From assembly GCA_019009955.1 (NCBI GenBank), contig CM032228.1:130951001-131015000 (forward strand): a DNA stretch of 64,000 bases, in the 5' to 3' direction. The position numbers and the translations under genes are program-made. Shown here in pieces: positions 9,997 through 21,176 of this stretch. The notes under the pieces were generated by a model. It did not search any database and was not told the DNA's origin. It saw only the letters and a list, made by a program, of their open reading frames with translations. Origin of the DNA: Riptortus pedestris. Taxonomy: Eukaryota > Arthropoda > Insecta > Hemiptera > Alydidae. Each line of letters begins with the position of its first letter. Position 1 is the first letter of the stretch.

Positions 9997-10585
9997 TGTT
10001 TACGGCACTTATGCTAAAGAAAAAAAAATGACGTCACAGTTCTTGCCCAGCTGGCTATCCTGACGCCGTTACCTAGCAACCCGTGCCTCGCTGACTACCT
10101 CCTTGGCCACGTGATAGTCTGGAAGAAAATGACGACACGAGCATAAGGCCAGAATACAGCATTTTCTTTACGAACCCAGAATAATACTCGACATGGAGTA
10201 GAAAAGCCACAAAGCAGCTGGGTGTGGCAGGAGGAGATGGCAGCGGGAGCGGCAAGGCATGAGGTACCTCATTTTTAATAACATTATATCCAGGAGAAAA
10301 GGAATAAACGAACATCAAGCTCACTCATCATTGGCCATTCACAAAAAATGCAGCTGAATTTCCAGATATTAATGTTCACCGTGGCCCTTCAGGCAATTTA
10401 GTTATAATACAATAAAATGTACTCTTTATAATTAGTTTTTAGATTAGTCACAATGGCCCTTCAGTTGTTAATATAAATACATTATGTTATCCTTTGATTA
10501 CCATCAGTCTTTTCTTTATACAGTCCACAGTTATTAATTCGTTGGCATATCTCCCATAAAGAGAAGCCTCGAATTGCTTTGTTCA
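9997..10585 (+). repeat. Candidate 3' LTR of inner BEL/Pao element
   Basis: It begins TGTTTACGG right after the purine tract and ends TTGTTCA exactly where the right 60-bp repeat starts, giving a TG...CA unit of 589 bp. It includes a TGACGTCAC site at 10029 and possible AATAAA signals. No matching 5' LTR is visible upstream of 6653, so the assignment rests on the ends and position only. Confidence 0.45.
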
Positions 10586-10645
10586 GTTATCATTGAAAGG
10601 GTTCCAGAGGAGACCTTTGAAGTTGGTCGCTATTTACCTTATCGA
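10586..10645 (+). repeat. 60-bp direct repeat, right copy
   Basis: Identical to 6095-6154. Here it is followed by RNase-H/integrase-linker-like sequence rather than RT, so the outer element is discontinuous. Confidence 0.9.
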
Positions 10646-11180
10646 TCAAAACCATTTTAATTACTGCGGGAGAGTTAGATTGGTAATACAAGTACATCTC
10701 TTCATACTGGAATTTACAAAAGGTGGTGTGGATCAGTCGTTTTCTAAACAATTCAAAGAACCCTATAGTGAGGAAATCTGGTTGATTGTCAACTGAGGAA
10801 ATTGAAGAGAGAGATTCACGATGAGACTATGAATCCAATCCGGGATAAAGATGGTTTGTTTAGGGTAAAAACCCGAATACTTAACTGTCATGACACAGGT
10901 AATTTCCGTTGGTCGTATTTGTTGCCGTTTCAGCATCCTATTGTTCAAGACTTGTTTATAGAGAAAACTTGATGGAAGGATTAAGGAATCGCTTTAGAGT
11001 GGAATACTTTGGATTTTCAAGAAATAGAAGAAAGAAAGGACATTGCGGATTGGAGACATTGTGAAGAGATCATGTCCCATATTATCGAGCTTCTTCCGGG
11101 TGACGATGGAGAAACTCGACAGAAGGACTTCCGTAGATGTTCTGCGTCCTTTCCAGAGGATTTAACTACTTGAGATTTTA
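10646..11180 (+). pseudogene. BEL/Pao integrase and C-terminal domain remnants (outer element, right part)
   Basis: Multiple frames give blocks in BEL/Pao order. These are an ITAGELD-like linker (about 10660), DKDGLFRVKTRIL then LLPFQHPIVQDLF (10845-10960), the start of the H2C2 integrase region. Then, near 11037, come LRIGDIVKR, IIELLPGDDGETRQ and LRPFQRI-LLEI in shifting frames, which match the C-terminal DUF5641-like domain of BEL/Pao polyproteins. The integrase catalytic core is missing between them. Stops and shifts make it dead. Confidence 0.65.
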
Positions 11181-11469
11181 TCCAACGAGGAGTCTTCATT
11201 TGTAAAGGCTCACCAAGACAACGATAATGTCTTTAACTGTTGTGGTTAGTGAAAGTGATTTTGCTCCCAGAGACAATTTTGAAAGTTAAATTGTTAGTGA
11301 TAGTGTAGATTGTAAAATGACAAAATCTGGACTTATTTCAAAAATTACTAAGAGGTTTCTTGATTAAATTTGTAAATCAGTTAATTTATTAATTTTCTTG
11401 TATTTAACTTGTCATTATTCTTATGTTTATTTGATTTGTTGTTTTGCTTCACAACATAAGGTGGGAGGA

Positions 11470-11640
11470 TGGCGAATCTCCAAGGATTCTGTTTTTAGTA
11501 AGACTTATGTTTTTACATATGTATTATATACATGTTTAATATCACGTTAGCTGCCTATTCAGGAGGCACTGGCTGAGAGCCGTGCCAGTGAGCTGTAATT
11601 TGTTCTCCTGCCTCTTTGCGTGGATCATATCGCAACAACA
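11470..11640 (+). repeat. Candidate 3' LTR of outer BEL/Pao element
   Basis: A purine tract GGTGGGAGGA (11460-11469) is followed by TGGCGAATCTCC and the unit ends CGCAACAACA at 11640, that is TG...CA over 171 bp. Its position after the C-terminal domain fits a 3' LTR. No partner LTR was found upstream, so the right edge is uncertain. Confidence 0.4.
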
Positions 11641-12180
11641 AACGTTTAGTGATATTAGAAAACAAGCCATAGTTGCCAGGAGAGTTCATTAATAGAAAGG
11701 AATAAAATTTTCCAAATATTTTACCAGACTATAGCTAAGGTAAAATATTCGTAAAACTTTATTTCTCTGGATTAATCAAGTCATTGACAACTATGACCAA
11801 TTTTATTAAGTTTAATAAATTGATTAGTATATTCTAATTTTACTAAATTATTCCACCCGATGAGCGATATGGTCTTGAGTGTAAGAAACGAAATTGTACT
11901 ATACTCTCTGTTCGATAGATATAAAATTTTCCAAATATTTTAATATAAGGAGGACTTGAGGTAAAATAGAAATATCAATTCTTTGAAAATTATATCTCTT
12001 TTCCTCATTTTTATCTATTTTTTCAGTTCCGTCGTAGTTCCAGCGGATTAGCGATATGTTGCTACATGTACCAGCGTGAGGACCCTTTTTGGAGGGTTAA
12101 CCACACCAGTGAAAGAGTAAGCTTCATCGAAGCAAACATGGCTATGAAATCTAAACCTAGTTTGCATAAACGTGACTATT
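11641..12180. other. A+T-rich spacer with a short repeated block
   Basis: AAAATTTTCCAAATATTTTA occurs at about 11705 and again at about 11924, each followed within about 30 bp by AGGTAAAATA. This is probably a fragment of an old repeat. No coding was seen. Confidence 0.5.
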
Positions 12181-12184
12181 TGAA

Positions 12185-12336
12185 GAATTCGAAATAGGCG
12201 GCAGTTGTGTTTTCACCATTGGCGGGGGAGCGCTTGCGCGAGCGTATTGACCGAACCAGCCGACATCTTTGATTCTCTTCGCGACTAGGGAAGGTTGTCA
12301 AAGGGAGTTTGTTCGGAGTCACTCTCATTGGCCGAA
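12185..12336 (+). promoter_or_regulatory. Promoter-like region upstream of candidate first exon
   Basis: This is a locally GC-rich island in A+T-rich DNA. It contains an inverted CCAAT box (ATTGGCGGG near 12219), a GC-rich alternating palindrome GCGCTTGCGCGAGCG (12230-12244) resembling an NRF-1 site, and a second ATTGG just before the start codon. The start context GCCGAAATGGCTG resembles both a Kozak sequence and a YY1 ATGGC site. There is no clear TATA box. The function is inferred from composition and motif types only. Confidence 0.4.
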
Positions 12337-12397
12337 ATGGCTGAAACATCGACTCCTATCTACGACGAGGGGCCGCAGATCTCTCCTGTCGAGCAAG
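12337..12397 (+). CDS. Candidate first coding exon of a host gene (20 aa, then splice donor)
   Basis: An ATG in good context (GCCGAAATGG) opens a 61-nt coding segment, starting MAETSTPIYDEGP and ending in phase 1 at AAG/GTAAGT, a consensus metazoan 5' splice donor at 12398. Codon use is GC-richer than the surroundings. The peptide is acidic and proline-containing and looks like a disordered N-terminus; I do not recognise the protein. No convincing second exon was found downstream in the window, so the first intron would be long or the call wrong. An open frame starting at 12269 overlaps it in another frame and is not favoured. Confidence 0.45.
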
Positions 12398-14100
12398 GTA
12401 AGTCCCCAAAAGGGTTTGCCAGCTTCTAGCCTTGTTGTCATCCACTCCTACTCTCCTACTCCCAATGATGTATCCCTTTTGGTGGCTTTATTTATTACAT
12501 TTATGCACATTTCACATTATCAGTTTCTAGATATCAGTTAACAAGAAACATTTCTATCATGAAAGTGACAATTAATATGTTATATTGTATGAAGCAGTCA
12601 AAACATCTGTCTGGAATTGACATGACAGCTGACTAAGTGTGTACAGCCGAAATTCAAAATGTATATCGTATTTATTGTGAGATTAATGCTTTTTAGGTGC
12701 ACTGTATCCCCCAATTTCCCATGATGTCTTAAAAAGTAATATTAATCCTTGAACAAAACGATCCTTCTTTTGGCGTGTGTCTTGTTTATGGTGAGAGCAT
12801 TTATCAACTTTGAGCTTTTATGAAAAGGGCTTTCTAGAAAAACGACCGAAGTATTAGTCTTGAACAGTTATTTACTTTCGTTTTAGGGAGATGCTTGTAC
12901 TTTTTAATTTATTCAGAGAATATACAATAATTTGACATTGAATGTTTGTAAAATCTATGTGACATATAAGAATATTCCAAGACATCTACGTTTACAGTTT
13001 TCCTTAAAATGTATCCATCATTTGTTAAGATGGTGAAAATACTTCAATTATTTTTTTTGTAATAGCATTTCGATTTGTGTTCTAGAAAGAGTATGTTTAC
13101 TTCAAATTTAAGTTTAAAACGCTTCAGTATTGAAATGCACTATCCTATAAAAGGCGCTATTAAATTAAAATTGGTGGTACAGGTTCATTTCAGTAAAGTC
13201 ATAGTTCGTTTGTATTAGATATTGCTTTTTAAAACTAATGCCCTTTAGTTAAATTTTTTACTTGATAGTGTAAATTCGTCTATTTTCTTTAAATTAGATG
13301 ACATTGTTAATATTGCAACAGCTAAATTAATAATGTTTTTTGAATACTACAATCTGCAATTTCTTTACACTAAAACGTTACTTTGACAGAAATGTGACAG
13401 ATAAAATAAATACATATGGCTGTGGTGGATCAAGGAAGAATCGTAGATATTTGCGGGAAATCCCCATTAATATGCTATTAAGACTGAGCTAGTTGCACGA
13501 AGGGTGGGATAAAATGCAAGGCGGATCGATGTTGCCTCGTGTTTTTGAAGGAGCTTATTGCACCATAGTTATAGGGCCCTCTTTCTCCTTGAGCTTAGCC
13601 GGTTGTTTATCGACACACCGCCCAGCTGGGCTAGCCAGCCCCGACTGTGCTGCCTCACAGCTGTTGCTTCCACAGGGGGCTCCCTCCACCTCGCAACACT
13701 CCAAATCTCATTACACTATTTGTCAGGGCTCATTTATAACGGAGTTTCAGCTGCTACAATCAGATCGAAACTAGTCCCCTTTTATCCAATTTCCTCCTAT
13801 TTTAATGGCACAATCGTGGCCAATAGGATGGCAAGTTCCGATCTCTCTCTAATTAGCATGCATATCACTCAGATACATACATTGTTAATGAAACAAAATA
13901 GTTATTGTCCCATTCTTTTGTATTTCATTCAGCTAACCTTTTTCAAAATGGAAGTAAAAAAACAATTAAAAATGTTAAAAAATAACCTAGGTGGCCCAAA
14001 CTTGTTTTATTGAATAATAATAAACTAATATACTTAGTTGTTATTGCTGTAGGCATAGTTGTCTGTCTACTTGTCTACCCACATTCATCTGTTCAGCTAG
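12398..14100 (+). other. Putative first intron / intergenic DNA
   Basis: Mostly A+T-rich. A less A+T-rich block at 13490-13860 contains CCAATAGG (about 13819) and CTAATTAGCATGCAT (about 13848), which are regulatory-looking. Its open frames (13493-13774, 13558-14013) show no domain. Confidence 0.35.
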
Positions 14101-14104
14101 CTTT

Positions 14105-15100
14105 CTAAAATTCTTCAAAACCCATCGGTTCAAGTAGATGATGCAAATGAGGTTCGTTCAAATTTTATATTGTGAGTGTGTTTGTGTTTGTGTTTGTGTG
14201 TGTGTGTGCGTGTGTGCGTGCGGGCGTGCGTGTGTGTGTGTATGAATTTATGTGGACTGAATAATTGAAGTGTTTATTCTTTGATCCAGAACACTCAAGT
14301 TGTCATGTTTTTTTTTTTTTTTTTATTTGGTCCGATCTCTATATAACATTTAATGCTCAATTAACGACAAATTTCTTAATGACAGAAATGGGATCAAGAG
14401 AAATTTGGATAAGGAGAAGTAAATCACCAAATCGTATTAATCTATTATGCCGCAGATAAACCCATTATACTAAATGACTTAACTAACTAAAAAAAAAAAT
14501 CGTAATCGTTTTACGATACATTGATTTGGAGGTCATGACCGTGGAGTTCACACTCAATAGATGAAAGAAATGTCAAAAAACCTCCATAAAATATTACTAG
14601 GGAAGACGACTTACGTCTCCTTAACAACAAATTATTATCTCAAAAGAGCAACTATAGAAGGTTATTCTCATGGTGGTCGCAGTTTTTGTCCATAGAATCG
14701 TTTCGTGCAAAAGTAAAGGTCAAGTTCGTTAACCGGTGAACTCGGACTCGCAAGGGGGGGGAGTTAGAGGCAGGATTTCAAAAATTTTAAATATCTCTGG
14801 TATTGTAAGGCGAATCAAAAAATTCTACATAATTAATCTTTATTAAAAACCGAGCAAAGTGTATATATACTTTTTCTCTATCAAGAATGCTCACTGAGAT
14901 ATTAGGTTTTTTAGTTTTCACCCATAAGTAAACCCTCACTTCTACTGATGTTAAATTAACAATAAGCTGTTATATCATGAACTTTTTTACAAGCTTACAT
15001 AGCAAATATTGTTTTCAAGTGGCCTTTATAATGCGAAATATGTGCAAATTCATTGAGCGCTGACGTCATCAATTAAGGTTTTACGTAACTATGAATAAAA
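14105..15100 (+). mobile_element. Helentron family 2, long variant (decayed copy)
   Basis: It shares in order with other copies: ATGAGGTTCGTTCAAA (14149), GTGGTCGC (about 14672), TCAAGTTCGTTAA (14730), a GAGTTAGAG...TTTCAAAAATTTTAAATATCTC block, and ...GAGATATTAG. The later ACAATAAGCTGTTATA (14960) and CAAATATTGTTTTCAA (15004) blocks occur in reverse complement in the copy at 48.1-48.9 kb. A (GT)n tract replaces the (TA)n seen in other copies. No 3' stem-loop is visible before the next copy. Confidence 0.6.
14168..14242. repeat. (GT)n-rich microsatellite
   Basis: TGTGTGTTTGTG...GTGTGTGCGTG repeats lie within the Helentron copy, at the place where other copies carry (TA)n. Confidence 0.9.
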
Positions 15101-15218
15101 TAAAATATTTGTAAAATAAAACTATTCACAACAGAAAGAAAGAAGAAAAGAATAAACAAAATCAAATTTAGGTTTCAATAATGAATAAATAATTAAATTA
15201 ACTGTATTTGAGTTTTTA

Positions 15219-15912
15219 GTAGACTTCCCTTAAGGAAAATCAACTTTCGAGGTCGCACTCATAACGCGAATTTCGAAAAATTTCTACAAATGTCCATCGA
15301 TCCTACCCTGGAGATGACGAAAATGAGGTCCGTTCAAAATTATATGTATATTTGTCCGTTAACACTCTAGCGGTCGCAATATTTGTTTAATTGTTACCAA
15401 ACTCGGAATATAATCGTTTTATGTAAAAAAAAAAAGATCAAGTTCGTTAATGGCTGAAATCGGATCAAGGGGAATTCCAAAAACTCGAAATTTCTCCGTT
15501 ACTATACGTCTGCTCGAAAACTAGTAAAAAACCAATATTATTGCAAATTAAATTTACTATAAATATTGTTATGTACATTTATTCTCTATCTTGAATATTA
15601 AACGAAATATATGCATTATATTAAGTGTGTACGGATAACTGACAAAATGAGAACGGCTGATGTCGGTTCTATTCGTAACTTTCCGCCGAAAGCTAGTTCG
15701 GCCGTTTTCGTAACTGTTGCTTTAGAGACTCGTTACTACTACTGTCACTAGTATGCAAGGTGTAGGCTGGATTAAGGCTGTAATGGCTAGGTGCCTCCTG
15801 CATTGTTGCCACATTTCGGATGGCTACACAATGTCACTAGTATGCAGATTTTTCTATTGTAAAATTTCACGTGGGAAATCTGCTTAGTTTACGCAGACCC
15901 TGCGTGAGGAAC
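15219..15912 (+). mobile_element. Helentron family 2, copy with both ends
   Basis: The 5' end is a diverged palindromic block around CTTCCCTTAAGG (15222-15240). The body contains GACGAAAATGAGGTCCGTTCA, TTAACACTCTAGCGGTCGCAA, ACCAAACTCGGAA and CAAGTTCGTTAATGGCTGAA. The 3' part has GGGAAATCTGCT (15873-15884), then a stem-loop ACGCAG-ACC-CTGCGT (15891-15905). A subterminal inverted repeat followed by a terminal stem-loop is the Helentron (Helitron2) layout. No Rep/helicase gene is present. Confidence 0.65.
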
Positions 15913-16018
15913 ATTATAAATAATTCTGGTAATACATTTCTTCAGTATATTTTTAGCATATTTTTTAATTGTTTATTCTGTTTATAAAATAAAAGTTTTT
16001 CAGGCCAATTATCTTGTT

Positions 16019-16350
<332 letters not shown>

Positions 16351-16840
16351 ATTTATTACAATTAAATATCATCTATAATGAACATATTTCCTTTCAAAAG
16401 CCGATCCGAGCTCACATAGTATAGGCAAAGTTTTGCACGGAAGATTATATTTGTAATAGTGAATCTCACTGGAAATCGCTTCCAGTAATGCCAGACGGGA
16501 AATAAGTAAACTCAATTAACTGGTAAGGCTCCCGTCATCTTCCGCTCCCGCATGAGACTTCTCAACATTCTTCTACTTATATTATTGATGCAAAACATTA
16601 TTTTATAATTTATCTACCGGATGGAATTAAATAATAGTGGCACCCTGAAAATATCATATCGAGTTTAAACGCATATTGTTTTTTGTCATAATGACATTAC
16701 CATTAACGTTTAATTGTTATTATATTAAATATTTGTTTCAATAACACCAAGGTAGATTATACAAATTAAATAATGGAAATGCTCTTATAGTTTATATTTC
16801 TATTGGAAATAAATAATAAAGTTATTAGGAGGGGGTGACG

Positions 16841-16887
<47 letters not shown>

Positions 16888-17405
16888 TAATTAATTATAA
16901 AGAATAATTATTTTTAAGTATGTGAAAAAATAATTGTCATTAGAGATCAAGTATATTTACTTGAACTAAATAAGTAATTATAATTATTACATCAGTCTGG
17001 TGGAATGTTAATGGAAGATATGGGTATTAATATTAAAAATGTTTTCGAAGTTCTAATTTTTTCTTTACTTTTGAAAAACTTGAATACTTTCCAGTATAAC
17101 TACACTTGTTGCAATGTTGAACATTTGTTTCAAGAACAAACAAAAATAATTTCATTGAGACCCAAAAATCAACAGTTTCTGTGATAGCAATACTTACTTT
17201 ACTTTGTTCAAGCAATTTAAACGGTTAACCAAAATTCAAGGAAATAATAACTAGTTAATATGTTGCAGGCATTTAAATTAATATATACAGTTAAGAAATC
17301 TTCTAATACAGTTAAAAAGGATAAAAGATAATCATAATATAATCTTTACAAAAATATAGTAGATTAGCTTTACTATAAATGCAATAATACGCGGGGTGCA
17401 TACAA
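16351..17405. other. A+T-rich stretch with (TA)n(GA)n
   Basis: No genes were recognised. Contains (TA)n followed by (GA)n at 16843-16885. Confidence 0.5.
16853..16885. repeat. (GA)n microsatellite
   Basis: About 15 GA units directly follow a short TA tract. Confidence 0.95.
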
Positions 17406-17478
17406 GCCCGGATAGCTCAGTCGGTAGAGCATTAGGCTTTTAACCTAAGGGTCCAGGGTTCAAGTCCCTGTTCGGGCG
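17406..17478 (+). tRNA. tRNA-Lys (anticodon TTT)
   Basis: A 73-nt cloverleaf with all arms. The acceptor GCCCGGA pairs with TTCGGGC (one G-T pair). The D arm is GCTC/GAGC, the anticodon arm TTAGG/CCTAA with loop CTTTTAA and anticodon TTT at 17439-17441, and the T arm CAGGG/CCCTG with loop TTCAAGT. Internal Pol III promoter boxes A (TAGCTCAGTCGG) and B (GGTTCAAGTCC) are intact. There is no intron and no encoded CCA. A run of nine T at 17483-17491 is a Pol III terminator. Length and arms are normal, so it is probably functional. Confidence 0.95.
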
Positions 17479-17482
17479 TAAC

Positions 17483-17491
17483 TTTTTTTTT
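17483..17491 (+). terminator. Pol III poly-T terminator of tRNA-Lys
   Basis: Nine consecutive T residues begin 5 nt after the tRNA 3' end. Confidence 0.85.
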
Positions 17492-17644
17492 CCATATAAA
17501 TCCCCCCCCCCCATCATTTGAGGAATTTGAACCCTTGAAACAAGTCACATTTAATTTTTTTTTAATATTTTGACTTTTATTAAACCCTACTATTGAAATT
17601 ATTGATAAATAAACACATTGGTCTTAAAAACAAAATCATGACGA

Positions 17645-17770
17645 GTTTGGTTTCCGCTTGGGCAATAGGAATTTATTTAGTAACGAACTCGTTAAATAAA
17701 ATCCTTAGTCCCACCCTGGTTTGAAAAGGGTGGTAACCTGGAAAAGTGGATGTTACTAAATAAAATTATA
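17645..17770 (+). mobile_element. tRNA-derived SINE, tail portion
   Basis: Shares the tail blocks of the copy at 61935: GGAATTTATTTAGTAACGAA, ATCCTTAGTCCCACCCT and AAAAGTGGATGTTACTAAATAAA. The tRNA-like head with A and B boxes is missing, so it is 5' truncated. Confidence 0.6.
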
Positions 17771-17977
17771 ATACGAACACAAATTATTCATTTGGAACTT
17801 TTTATATTTCGCCACACTAGCAATGAGGGGATGTTAATAAATAATAATATTCTTAGTTAAATAAATAAATGTAAATTGTTTTACGCTGAGCGATATTACT
17901 CTAATTATGCAGTAGGAAAATCATCTATTCTATCTTCAAAATGCCTTCATTCTACCTGGGTGATGAAAATATGGTCC

Positions 17978-17984
<7 letters not shown>

Positions 17985-18010
<26 letters not shown>

Positions 18011-18012
18011 CT
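17985..18012. repeat. (TA)n microsatellite
   Basis: Short TA run; it produces a spurious hydrophobic frame at 17876-18061. Confidence 0.9.
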
Positions 18013-18059
18013 TTTTTACTTCTTTATTTGGGTTTTAAACACATTTCACAAAATAGAAT

Positions 18060-18520
18060 AATAAAATACTAATAACAACAACATAATTCACCTAGCCTAT
18101 AACACTTTATAAAATACACAATTAATAAGGGGGTCCCTAACCCCTTGGATGTCCCTAAAGGACATTATAAAAAAGGTGCTAGCACCCAAAAAAAAAGAGA
18201 GTTCTTTGCCTTAACCTAAGACGTATCTAACAAAAAAAAAAGATATAAAGAAAATAAATAAAACAGAAGAAAACAACAACAACAAAAAAAAAGCCTCAAA
18301 CATAGTTGTTTAAAAGTAATACATCATGAACATAAATATACTCATAAAAATAAAAAAAAAGCTATAAAAACAAAAGACAAAACAAAATAAAACATTACTC
18401 CTAGAAATAAAACCTACTTAAAACTAAAGCTACCAGCAGAAAAATATAAAACATATAGAAACATACTATATATAAACAAAACCTCTTGATAATAAAATAA
18501 ATGAAAACAACAAAACATAC
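18060..18520. other. A-rich spacer, possibly LINE 3' untranslated region (minus)
   Basis: A-rich low-complexity DNA with small hairpins (GGGGTCCCTAACCCC near 18129, GGTGCTAGCACC at 18175). It lies downstream of the minus-strand R2-like element and could be its 3' UTR. Confidence 0.3.
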
Positions 18521-19740
18521 TTAAATAAATAAATAACAATCACTGATTTCTGCGCCGAAGCGTCGCTCCAAGGTTCGTCCTGAAATGAGCACACCATAGA
18601 TTTGGGACACTGCCACCATACTTGCCGAGCCTATCCAACACCTTCTCTTGGTCTGCCAGCTGCTCTGAAGCCTCGAGGAAAGGTACTGAACTTGGCCCAC
18701 ACGAACCAGGTTCCACTGAGCACTTTGATGGTGATCCACTCCAGTGTAGCCTGACTCACTCCCAGCTCTCGCAGCCCATCTGCACTCTTCTTGCACTACA
18801 CGCCTTTGTAAGACAGGGTTACCGGCAGAACCCTCACCAAGCCTGGCTCCACATCAGCGAGCTTGGCAACAGCCATCTTCAGCTCCAGCTGATCATATTT
18901 GCTTTTCTTCCTAAAGAAGCTGTCTTCCAGGGGTCCTGCCGCGGTGACCACGTGCACATCAATAATCGCGGCCTTGCCTTTGTATTCCACGACCAAGTCC
19001 GGCCTAAATTTACCCTGTGGGGTAATAAAAACATTTTCATGCCACGTGTGCCACCCTCTCATGATGAAACCCCGCCTAACAAATCTCACTATCTCGTCGT
19101 GCCGGTATATCCTTAGCCTGCGAGTATATGGGCAGATGCTCATGATGTGGGCCATCGTCTCCAGGGAGTCACAACCAGCTCAGCAAGTGGCATTCCTCCT
19201 CCGCTCCGGCTGACCCCGGGATGTCCTCATCCTGGTAGGGATTGTCCCTCCCACAATCCTCGAGAAAGCAACGAATTGCTTTCCCGACAACTCCGCCGCT
19301 CTTGAACCCATCCATGCAGTAGAGGCAGTCACCTTTCTACATTCACTCAAATCCTTACAGTCAACCCTTGCATACAGCTCATTCATACATGATACGTTCA
19401 CATCCAGGACATTTTCAGGTGGCACCAACCCCCCACCAAGCCCTTGTCTCACCTCCCGCGTCGCTCCCCTCTCTCCCAATAAGTGACCAGCAACCCTAAC
19501 CGTTTGGCCCTAAGAAAGGGTATATTTGAAGCGAACGAAGGAACTCCAGTCCCACCATTCCTCCGACCAGCATGAATAAATGCATTACAGGAATCCCGTG
19601 GGAGATGCAGCCATTTGCGTACAAAAGCCCTTATACCCACATCCATTCGACGGAGCTCAACCGGGTTGGGTTTTCCAAGCACCAACCCATGGAACCACCG
19701 GGGTAAAACGTAAGTCCTCAAAGCTTCGTCCCGACGTTGT
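18521..19740 (-). pseudogene. R2-like non-LTR retrotransposon, C-terminal part with restriction-like endonuclease
   Basis: On the minus strand, 19721-19449 encodes the post-RT region (LPRWFHGLVLGKPNPVELRR, RAFVRKWLHLPRDSC, NGGTGVPS), typical of R2-type thumb sequence. 19479-19180 continues in another frame. After a stop, CDSLETMAHIMSICPYTRRL then RIYRHDEIVRFV (around 19180-19080) gives the CCHC zinc knuckle and conserved RHD motif. 19155-18796 holds the nuclease core FRPDLVV...AAIIDVHV (PD-D/ExK type). Frameshifts and a stop show it is inactive. R2-clade elements often target rDNA, but no rDNA flanks are seen here. It is 5' truncated, since no RT catalytic box was found. Confidence 0.75.
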
Positions 19741-19749
19741 TCGGGATAT

Positions 19750-21170
19750 CATAATAATAAAAGTATTTGTATAGCTTTACTACTTTATAGCTTTATATTA
19801 CCCGTCTCGTGTGTATGTATATTTTTTCAAAACAGGTAGACTATATAATTCATAATCATGAATAATAAAAACATAACAATAAACGTTTGTTTTCCCAAAA
19901 GCGGCCGAAAGAACAACGATGGCAGGTATTTTACATTTGTACTTAATAGCCATTATTAAAAATACCCTTTTGTATGGATTGAGAGTAAACAGTATATTCG
20001 TAATGGTACATAGCATGTTAAATAAAGTATAATATACTAGCGGAGATGATTTCTTAAGTAGCAGAAATAACTGGGCACACCTCCGCAGAAATTTCACTCC
20101 ACTTGTCTTCATTATTTTAAATTATTTATTTAACAGAATTAAACAAATTCTCATTTCTGAGAATAATACTTCATTACCAAACAGCAGAAATGATATAACT
20201 ACCACCAAAATACGGCTGACACAAACCTGTAAATTTCTCCTTCTACAAAATAATACCCCCCGATACAATAAAATACGTTCATAGTTTTTCTTACTTACGG
20301 GTATGCTATTAATATAGTAATTACTTATACGCTGTTACGTGTAATATTTTAGAGTATCAATGTTGAGAATAAGCAGATGTAAATGGGAACGCCTCTCCAG
20401 CACTTGCAATTCCCTTTAACATTATTTTGTTTAATTAATTTATGATATTTAAAGAAATATTTCTGGAGGAGAACATTACATCACTAAAAGAGAAAATAAT
20501 AAATGTTGAATAAGTCATTATCATGTAAAATTTAATGAATGAATAAGGTCTAATGGTATAAACACGCCATTTAATGTTAGGCTGTAATTAAAAACAAACA
20601 TCATCATTACTTTCAATTATTAGCCATCAGCTACCTCTTCCCGCCAAAATACAACCTATGCCAGCTGGATCTAAGGCGGTCTACCAGGTATCGACTGTGA
20701 TATCTCCTCACAACTTCCTCTCAATTATTTGGTTTAAATTATAGCAACTTCAGTTATTCTAAATATTAAACCACAGGAATATTTAATTATAAGTCTAAAA
20801 ACATAACATCGTTGTTCATAGTATGTCTATATTGAAAACATTTAATGAGCACCAATAAAATTGTGACGCCCGCAGAACTGATACTACAAAGGAAGTATCC
20901 CCTAGGTTCAGTATCTCCTACCTACCAATCATTTAAGATCTAAATTCTGTAATTCATTAAATTATACTAAGGAATCTGATTATAGGTTTTAATTAAATAA
21001 GTATTAAATATATTTAAGGAGAAGCCAATGCACCTACCGAGTACTTTTAAGTTCGGCTCCGTGGTTTAGACTCTATAAAACTGTTGATTCGCGCTATAGT
21101 TTTTATGGTATATCTCATTTATACTTCGGTATTCAACAGAAGTGTATACAACAAAAGACACTTAAAATAA
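19750..21170. other. A+T-rich stretch, nothing recognised
   Basis: Only chance frames (for example 19798-20112 minus). No repeats were matched to other parts of the window. Confidence 0.5.
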
Positions 21171-21176
21171 ACAGGC

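Noticed and set aside
13493..14013. Overlapping frames of 93 and 151 residues
   Set aside because: No domain, overlapping in different frames, and the later part is A+T-rich low complexity; regulatory or intronic DNA is as likely.
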